Positions 58,938 to 64,000 of a stretch of 64,000 nt of DNA are shown here, piece by piece; the first letter of the stretch is position 1; each line of letters starts with the position of its first letter. This DNA comes from Arthrobacter silvisoli (GTDB lineage Bacteria > Actinomycetota > Actinomycetes > Actinomycetales > Micrococcaceae), in NCBI RefSeq assembly GCF_003369445.1, contig NZ_QRCU01000078.1, positions 1 to 64,000 on the forward strand. The letters run 5' to 3'. The notes under the pieces are model-generated. The model made no database searches. It was not told the DNA's origin and saw nothing but the letters and a program-made list of their open reading frames with translations. The position numbers and the translations under genes are program-made.

Positions 58938-59699
58938 TCAGACGGCGGTGTAGCCGCCGTCGATGACCAGCTCCGAGCCGGTGGTGAAGCGCGATTCCTC
59001 GGAAGCGAGGTAGAGAACGCCGTAGGCGACCTCGTCTGGTTCACCCTGGCGCGGCAGCGGGTTGGAACCGACCAGTTGCTTGTAGTAGGCCTCGGGGCCG
59101 ATGTCCGATTGTTCGGCCGAGCGGCGGCTCATCCGGGTGTTCATCGACCCGGGATGGATGGAGTTCACCCGGATCCCGTAGCCGCCGTAGGCCGCCGCGT
59201 CCGACTTGCTGAGCAGCCTCACGGCTCCTTTGGTGGCGTGGTAGAGAGGCACGTTCCGGCCGCCGGTGATGCCGTGGATTGAGGAGAAGTTGATGATGCT
59301 CCCGGCGCCCTTTTCGATCATGCCGGGGACCACATGCTTGGTCATCAGCCAGACGCCTTTGACGTTGACGTCGAAGATCAGCTCGAAGTCCGCCGTCGAC
59401 GCGGTATGCGAAGCTCCCGCCGGGCCGATGATGCCGGCAGCGTTGACCAGGATGTCAGGTGTGCCCAGTTCGTCGCGGACCTGCCGGACGGCCTCAGCGA
59501 CGCTGGCCTCGCTGGTGACATCGACGTCGAACTGGCTGATGTTTTCATGGGAGGCGGCGGCGGGGATGCCCGCGACGTCCAGGCTGGCAACCTTCGCGCC
59601 GTGCTCGGCCAGGAGGGCGGCCGTGGCGCCGCCCAGATCGCCCCGCCCGCCGGTGACAATGGCGGTCTTACCTGCCACCCGGTTCTGAATCGGTTTCAT
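58938..59699 (-). CDS. Short-chain dehydrogenase/reductase (SDR)
   Basis: A 253-residue classical SDR. The catalytic S (INFSSIHG) and Y-x3-K (LYHATKGAVRLL) are present, as are LVNAAG and the IHPGSMNT segment. The cofactor loop reads TGGRGDLGGA, with Asp where the second Gly of TGxxxGxG is normal, a slight oddity. It oxidises or reduces an alcohol or ketone. The ATG at 59699 has AAGGAG upstream. A palindrome upstream is a likely operator. Confidence 0.9.
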   Translation of the reverse strand: MKPIQNRVAGKTAIVTGGRGDLGGATAALLAEHGAKVASLDVAGIPAAASHENISQFDVDVTSEASVAEAVRQVRDELGTPDILVNAAGIIGPAGASHTASTADFELIFDVNVKGVWLMTKHVVPGMIEKGAGSIINFSSIHGITGGRNVPLYHATKGAVRLLSKSDAAAYGGYGIRVNSIHPGSMNTRMSRRSAEQSDIGPEAYYKQLVGSNPLPRQGEPDEVAYGVLYLASEESRFTTGSELVIDGGYTAV

Positions 59700-59782
59700 G
59701 TGGTGGTGCTCCTTGTGCTCCTGCAGCGTCGTTGCTGCGTCCCGGCAAGCGTGGCAGGGGAGCTGTGACGGCAGCCACACGA

Positions 59783-59799
59783 TTACCGATGAACGGTAA
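59783..59799. promoter_or_regulatory. Candidate IclR operator before the SDR gene
   Basis: TTACCG-ATGAA-CGGTAA is a perfect 6+5+6 palindrome in the 123-base gap between the IclR and SDR genes, about 85 bases upstream of the SDR start. A related sequence lies before the IclR gene at 60627-60643. Confidence 0.5.
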
Positions 59800-59822
59800 G
59801 AGCAGCTTTTCAGCGGTCGTGG

Positions 59823-60608
59823 TCAGTGACTTTGCCGGAGCGTGCCCTTCAGCTCGCCCCGCCAGCCCAGGGCGCGGGAGATTCCACGCGCGGCGGCCAG
59901 GAGGACGGGCACCCGGGCGGAGGCGTTTTCCTCATGGCGCGGCACTACCACGCTGAGCGCCGCAACGACAGTGTTGTCCTGGCCGAACACCGGGACGGCA
60001 ATGCCGCTGGACTCCGGCACGATCACTCCGGGCATGGCGGCGAAACCGCGCTGCCGGATCTCCGCCAGGTGGCGGCGGAGGGCGGCCGGCTCGGTCAGGG
60101 TTGTCTCGGTGAACTTCGTCAGCGGGCGGGCCAGGAACGAATCCTGGTAGGACGCGGGGGAGTGCGCCAACAGCACCAGGCCCGACGACGTCGCGTGGAC
60201 CGGCAGCCGCCCGGCGATCTTGGTGATGTCCACGATGGTCCTGTCCGAGGCGAGCCGCTCGATGTACAGGACCTCATCCGAATCCAGGATGCCCAAGGTG
60301 GTGGAATGCTGCACCACGGCCTGGACGTCCTCCATGAAAGGCAGGGCCGCCTCGCGCAGGCCCAGCGTCCGGGAACCTCGGGAGGCAAGCTCCCACATCC
60401 TGGTGCCCAGACGGATCTCCCCGCCCGGTTCCCGTTCCAGCAGCCGCTCGAACAGGAGGTCCTTCACGATCCGGTACGTGGTGGTGACCGGCAGGCCGGT
60501 CCGGCGCCCCAGCTCGGCAACGCTCATGGCAGGGTGGCGGTCATCGAAGGCGCTCACGATTCTCACGAAGCGGCCGATGATCGATTCGCCCGATGTGGAG
60601 TTGGCCAC
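59823..60608 (-). CDS. IclR-family transcriptional regulator
   Basis: A 261-residue regulator: winged helix at residues 10-75 (IIGRFVRIVSAFDDRHPAMS, then LGRRTGLPVTTTYRIVKDLL) and an IclR effector domain (LPVHATSSGLVLLAHS, then RGFAAMPGVIVPESSGIAVP). It precedes the catabolic genes on the same strand and most likely controls them in response to the substrate. The GTG start has GAGGAGGAACG upstream. Confidence 0.9.
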   Translation of the reverse strand: MANSTSGESIIGRFVRIVSAFDDRHPAMSVAELGRRTGLPVTTTYRIVKDLLFERLLEREPGGEIRLGTRMWELASRGSRTLGLREAALPFMEDVQAVVQHSTTLGILDSDEVLYIERLASDRTIVDITKIAGRLPVHATSSGLVLLAHSPASYQDSFLARPLTKFTETTLTEPAALRRHLAEIRQRGFAAMPGVIVPESSGIAVPVFGQDNTVVAALSVVVPRHEENASARVPVLLAAARGISRALGWRGELKGTLRQSH

Positions 60609-60626
60609 CGTTCCTCCTCGCGTCGA

Positions 60627-60643
60627 TGCCCGCTCAATGGTAA
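60627..60643. promoter_or_regulatory. Second candidate operator, upstream of the IclR gene
   Basis: On the gene's strand this reads TTACCATTGAGCGGGCA, sharing TTACC, TGA and CGG at the same spacing with the palindrome at 59783-59799 (TTACCGATGAACGGTAA). It lies about 20-35 bases before the IclR start, a suitable place for autoregulation. Confidence 0.4.
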
Positions 60644-60650
60644 TCCTCCT

Positions 60651-60668
60651 CCGGCGTGTGAACGCCGG
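60651..60668 (-). terminator. Hairpin after the acVLRF1 gene
   Basis: CCGGCG and CGCCGG form a 6-bp stem around TGTGAA, starting six bases past the stop of the leftward acVLRF1 gene. It is short and lacks a T tract, so it is only a possible terminator. Confidence 0.35.
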
Positions 60669-60673
60669 CGGGC

Positions 60674-61333
60674 CTACGCGGGGTCCGTGACCTCGACCCG
60701 GATGGAGCAGGCATCAGCGGCAGCTTTGCGGAGGACGCCCGCGTTGGGGTCCGCAACAGCCAGGAACGGCAGCCGGGTCCGGCCGTAATATTCCCTCATG
60801 GCCGGGTCGGCAAGGGCAGCCGCGGCCAGTGCGGCGTCCCCACCCGGGACGAGGTATTCCACGCCCTGCCCCGCGAAGAGCCCGGCCGCATGCTGTGCCA
60901 CTGCCGCCGTGAGCGCATTCGCCTGGTTCTCCCGGCGTCGTGCAAAGCGCTGCTGCGAACTGCCCCCGGCCGAGGAACGGGACTGCACGTAGCGGCTGCC
61001 GGTCTTGGACGCGAGCAGCTTCCCTCCGCTGGCAACGCCCACTGCGAATCCGCCGCGCCGCACCAGGACGAGGCCGGTTTTCCGCTCCTGGGACGCCAGT
61101 GAAATCAGCCGCTGCACGCCGTCGGCGCCGCGTCCGGGACGCCCGTCGTCGGGCCACGGCCCCTGCAGCAGGGCCGTGGCGCCGTCGGCTGCCCGCAACA
61201 ACAGCCCGCCGTCGTCCGGTTCCTCCCGGACGCTGCCATGGCCGGCGGCGAAGCGCTCCACCCAGCCAGCGAGCCTGGCCGCGGGAACGATCGCGGTCCG
61301 GGATCGTGCCGCCTTGGACCGGGCGCTGTCCAT
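60674..61333 (-). CDS. acVLRF1-family peptidyl-tRNA hydrolase-like protein
   Basis: A 219-residue protein of the VLRF1 (Vms1-like release factor) group: [20 protein letters not shown] then [20 protein letters not shown] followed by [12 protein letters not shown]. The GGSSQQ loop occupies the place of the eRF1 GGQ loop. Eukaryotic Vms1/ANKZF1 release peptides from stalled 60S ribosomes, so this may be a ribosome-quality-control factor in actinobacteria. The ATG at 61333 has AAGGAGG upstream; it diverges from rarA. Confidence 0.8.
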   Translation of the reverse strand: MDSARSKAARSRTAIVPAARLAGWVERFAAGHGSVREEPDDGGLLLRAADGATALLQGPWPDDGRPGRGADGVQRLISLASQERKTGLVLVRRGGFAVGVASGGKLLASKTGSRYVQSRSSAGGSSQQRFARRRENQANALTAAVAQHAAGLFAGQGVEYLVPGGDAALAAAALADPAMREYYGRTRLPFLAVADPNAGVLRKAAADACSIRVEVTDPA

Positions 61334-61376
61334 CGCGATGCCTCCTTCGCCGGAATCCATGAGTAGCCTAGTCCGT

Positions 61377-62837
61377 GTGGAAGATCTCTTTGGTTCAGGC
61401 GCCGACGGCATGGACGAAACCGGCAGCCGCTACACGGACCAGGACACCGGCGACAACGGCAGGCAGGCCCCGCCGCTGGCCGTCCGGATGCGCCCGAAGA
61501 ACCTTGACGAGGTGGTCGGCCAGCAGCACCTGCTGGGCCAGGGCTCACCGCTGCGCCAGCTTGCCGCAGGAGCCGAGGCTGCAGGCCCGGCCGGTCCCAG
61601 CTCCGTGCTGCTCTGGGGTCCTCCCGGCACCGGCAAGACCACGCTCGCTCATGTGATCGCACGCGGCCCGGGCAGGAAGTTCGTGGAGCTTTCCGCGATC
61701 ACGGCCGGGGTCCGGGACGTCCGCCGCGTCATGGACGAGGCCCTGACCGCGCGGGACTTGTACAAGACCACCACGGTCCTCTTCCTCGACGAGATCCACC
61801 GCTTCAACAAAGCGCAGCAGGATGCGCTGCTGCCCGGCGTCGAGAACCGCTGGGTGGTGCTGGTGGCGGCCACCACCGAAAACCCCTCGTTCTCCGTGGT
61901 GTCTCCGCTGCTGTCGCGGTCGCTGCTGCTGACCCTGAAGCCGCTCACCGACCAGGACATCGAAGGACTGCTGCTGCGCGCCGTCAGTGATCCGCGCGGC
62001 CTCGGTGGCACTGTGGAACTCAGCCCCGACGCGCTGGAACACCTCGTCCGGCTCTCGGCCGGGGATGCCCGACGTGCACTGACCGCGCTGGAAGCGGCGG
62101 CGGGCGTCGCCTTCGGTGACCGGCACGACCACCCGGGGCAGGGCAGTGCGGAGAAGGATGACGACGGCGGCAGCCCCGCGGGTGCCGGCGCGGATTCCGC
62201 GCTGCTCGTCGAACTCCGGCACACCGAGCGCGCGCTGGATTCCGCGGCCGTGCGGTATGACCGGGCCGGGGACCAGCACTACGACGTGGCCAGCGCGTTC
62301 ATCAAGTCCATCAGGGGCTCGGACGTCGACGCCGCCCTGCACTACCTGGCGCGGATGCTGGAGGCCGGGGAGGACCCGCGCTTCATCGCCCGCCGCATCG
62401 TGATCTCTGCGTCCGAAGACATCGGCATGGCGGACCCGACGGCCCTGCAGACGGCGGTCGCCGCCGCCCAGGCCGTCCAGCTCATCGGAATGCCCGAGGG
62501 CCGGATCATCCTCGCGGAGGCAGTGGTCCACCTCGCCACCGCGCCCAAGTCAAACGCTGCCTACATGGGCATCAACGCGGCAATCGCCGACGTCCGGGCC
62601 GGGCTGGGCAGCGGAATCCCGATGCACTTGCGCGACGCCCACTATCAGGGCGCCAAGGGCCTGGGCCACGGGCAGGGCTACAAATACGCCCACGACGCCC
62701 CGCATGGTGTGGCCACGCAGCAATACCCGCCGGACGATCTGGTGGGCAAGGACTACTACAACCCCACCGCGAACGGTGCCGAGCGGGAGATCGCGCCCCG
62801 GCTCGAGAGGCTGCGGAAGATCGTCCGGGGAAAGTAG
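61377..62837 (+). CDS. rarA: Replication-associated recombination protein A (RarA/MgsA), AAA+ ATPase
   Basis: A 486-residue AAA+ protein: Walker [21 protein letters not shown], Walker [21 protein letters not shown], sensor [14 protein letters not shown] and the C-terminal [20 protein letters not shown] with KSNAAYMGI. It acts at stalled replication forks. Start is uncertain: the GTG at 61377 gives the family-like VEDLF opening; an ATG at 61359 is also in frame with a poor ribosome-binding site. An Asp/Gly-rich insert near residue 255 is unusual. Confidence 0.93.
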   Translation: MEDLFGSGADGMDETGSRYTDQDTGDNGRQAPPLAVRMRPKNLDEVVGQQHLLGQGSPLRQLAAGAEAAGPAGPSSVLLWGPPGTGKTTLAHVIARGPGRKFVELSAITAGVRDVRRVMDEALTARDLYKTTTVLFLDEIHRFNKAQQDALLPGVENRWVVLVAATTENPSFSVVSPLLSRSLLLTLKPLTDQDIEGLLLRAVSDPRGLGGTVELSPDALEHLVRLSAGDARRALTALEAAAGVAFGDRHDHPGQGSAEKDDDGGSPAGAGADSALLVELRHTERALDSAAVRYDRAGDQHYDVASAFIKSIRGSDVDAALHYLARMLEAGEDPRFIARRIVISASEDIGMADPTALQTAVAAAQAVQLIGMPEGRIILAEAVVHLATAPKSNAAYMGINAAIADVRAGLGSGIPMHLRDAHYQGAKGLGHGQGYKYAHDAPHGVATQQYPPDDLVGKDYYNPTANGAEREIAPRLERLRKIVRGK

Positions 62838-63077
62838 CCGCGGGGAGGGCGGTGCCGGGACGGGCGGCTGCGCCGAGAACCCGCACGTCCGGCGGCCGCT
62901 CTTGCCGCGGGATGCTAGGATTGATGCTTGTCTGGCATGGTCCGGGCACAATCATCTTCGAAGGTTCCTTTGACGGTGCTGTGCCGCGGGGCAGTAGCAA
63001 AAGGCAGCGGTTGGCCGATGCTCTCCCACCTGGAGGCCAGTTACATCAACACACCGCAGTATTTTGGAAGGACACAA

Positions 63078-63704
63078 GTGGCTAACAACACTCGTGCTCG
63101 CCGTACCGCACGCCTTTCGCGTTCGCTCGGCATCGCCCTGACTCCCAAGGCCGCCAAGTACATGGAGCGCCGTCCGTACGGCCCCGGTGAACACGGTCGT
63201 GCCCGCAAGAAGCAGGACTCCGACTACGCCGTTCGTCTGCGCGAGAAGCAGCGTCTGCGCGCCCAGTACGGCATCCGCGAAGCCCAGATGACCCGTGCCT
63301 TCGAAGAAGCACGCCGCACCAAGGGCCTGACCGGTGAAAACCTGATCGAACTGCTCGAAATGCGTCTCGACGCCCTCGTGCTGCGCGCCGGTTTCGCCCG
63401 TACCATCGCCCAGGCCCGCCAGCTGGTTGTGCACCGCCACATCCTGGTTGACGGCGTCCGCGTGGACCGCCCGTCGTTCCGCGTTTCCGAAGGCCAGCTC
63501 GTCCACGTCCACAGCCGCAGCGAAACCATGGCCCCGTTCCAGGTTGCTGCAGCAGGTGCGCACCGCGATGTTCTGCCGACCGTCCCGGCCTACCTGGACG
63601 TCAAGCTTGACGCCCTCCAGGCACGCCTGGTCCGTCGCCCGAAGCGCTCCGAGGTCCCCGTGACCTGCGAAGAGCAGCTCGTCGTCGAATTCTACGCGCG
63701 CTAG
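63078..63704 (+). CDS. rpsD: 30S ribosomal protein S4
   Basis: A 208-residue primary rRNA-binding protein with the S4 domain (LRAGFARTIAQARQLVVHRH then ILVDGVRVDRPSFRV) and the conserved N-terminus NNTRARRTARLSRSLGI. It reads open far upstream, but the GTG at 63078 with GGAAGG gives the exact family length. It stands alone rather than in an alpha-operon. The 240-base leader may contain autoregulatory structure, but none was clearly identified. Confidence 0.96.
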   Translation: MANNTRARRTARLSRSLGIALTPKAAKYMERRPYGPGEHGRARKKQDSDYAVRLREKQRLRAQYGIREAQMTRAFEEARRTKGLTGENLIELLEMRLDALVLRAGFARTIAQARQLVVHRHILVDGVRVDRPSFRVSEGQLVHVHSRSETMAPFQVAAAGAHRDVLPTVPAYLDVKLDALQARLVRRPKRSEVPVTCEEQLVVEFYAR

Positions 63705-63718
63705 ATTCCAGCGAACGT

Positions 63719-63760
63719 ATACAAAGAAGCCCGTGGCACGCGCCGCGGGCTTCTTTGTAT
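63719..63760 (+). terminator. Intrinsic terminator after rpsD
   Basis: ATACAAAGAAGCCCG and CGGGCTTCTTTGTAT form a perfect 15-bp stem with a GC-rich loop; the right arm carries its own T-rich stretch. It starts 15 bases after the rpsD stop. Confidence 0.85.
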
Positions 63761-63849
63761 GTAAGGTACTTGGGGGAGAACAGCAGGACGGCCACCGGTG
63801 TTTCCGCAGGCCGGCCCGCCAGACACGCGACGCAAGGAGATGAGAGAAC

Positions 63850-64000
63850 ATGACCGGTGGCGACATCGCAGGACTGATCGCAGCCGGGGTTTTCGCACTC
63901 CTTGTCCTCCTGCTGGCAGTGCCGATCCTCAAGCTCGGGCGGGTCTTCGACGAAGTCCGCACCTCCATCCGCAGCCTCAGCGATGGTGCCACTCCGCTGA
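63850..64000 (+). CDS. DUF948 domain-containing protein, 5' part
   Basis: The first 50 codons of a gene cut by the window edge. It reads MTGGDIAGLIAAGVFALLVL, then LLAVPILKLGRVFDEVRTSI, a membrane helix followed by a helical segment as in DUF948 proteins (general stress YtxG-like). AAGGAGATGAGAGAAC precedes the ATG. Position before alaS is usual in actinobacteria but lies outside the window. Confidence 0.7.
   Translation, partial: MTGGDIAGLIAAGVFALLVLLLAVPILKLGRVFDEVRTSIRSLSDGATPL

Noticed and set aside
57204-59282. 692-codon plus-strand frame across the flavoprotein and SDR genes
   Set aside because: It runs antisense through two well-supported genes and shows no motifs.
62838-63077. Possible structured autoregulatory leader for rpsD
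   Set aside because: No clear conserved pseudoknot or hairpin set could be recognised by eye; promoter hexamers were also poor.

Overview
The window reads as a chromosomal segment of a high-GC Gram-positive bacterium, most likely an Arthrobacter-like member of the Micrococcaceae. Reasons: strong G/C preference at third codon positions, frequent GTG and TTG starts, mycoredoxin and phosphatidylinositol-phosphate-synthase type genes, an acVLRF1-type release-factor-like gene, and the actinobacterial order thrS-HIT-pgsA-pdxS ... pdxT-yebC-ruvCAB-yajC-secDF-rel ... hisS ... aspS ... rarA-rpsD. No rRNA or tRNA gene was seen.

Layout. 0-2 kb: a DUF2004 gene and a LysR regulator. 2.05-6.8 kb: the class Ib ribonucleotide reductase operon nrdH-nrdI-nrdE-nrdF, unusual because a free-standing GIY-YIG/NUMOD homing endonuclease gene sits exactly between nrdE and nrdF. 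6.9-9.2 kb: a small graveyard of defence and toxin-antitoxin genes (a fused phd-relE remnant, an hsdR remnant, one intact DUF1016/YhcG nuclease). 9.2-12.3 kb: a hemerythrin-domain protein, a membrane protein, a FadR-type regulator, a winged-helix/HicB-like regulator and a small unknown gene. 12.4-17.2 kb: an accessory stress-type cluster (DUF1508, SAP/Rho-N, GlsB/YeaQ, an acidic protein, two PRC-barrel proteins, an NRAMP-like carrier, a lipoprotein, three tiny membrane proteins, CsbD); two of these genes share a palindromic upstream motif.

17.2-26.6 kb: a TetR/DMT exporter pair with a perfect operator, a degraded second DUF1016 copy, DUF1918, an EEP-family hydrolase, a secreted protein, a VTT protein, a hot-dog thioesterase-like protein, a lipoate-ligase-like protein, an FdhF/YdeP molybdopterin oxidoreductase and a mycoredoxin. 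27-63.7 kb is mostly core genome: translation (thrS, hisS, aspS, rpsD), phospholipid and PLP synthesis, recombination (ruvCAB, rarA), Sec translocation (yajC-secD-secF) and the stringent response (rel). It is interrupted by an M3 peptidase and an 891-residue fusion of asparagine synthetase with a CofE-like F420 gamma-glutamyl ligase domain, both lying between pdxS and pdxT, and by a five-gene catabolic-looking operon (IclR, SDR, ketosteroid-dehydrogenase-like flavoprotein, Dabb, MHS transporter) at 55.5-60.6 kb. The window ends inside a DUF948 gene.

The most unusual items are the AsnB-CofE fusion, the homing endonuclease inside the nrd operon, the NRAMP-like protein with altered metal-site motifs packed with PRC-barrel proteins, and the winged-helix/HicB-like fusion. 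All family assignments come from reading the sequence; no database search was run.
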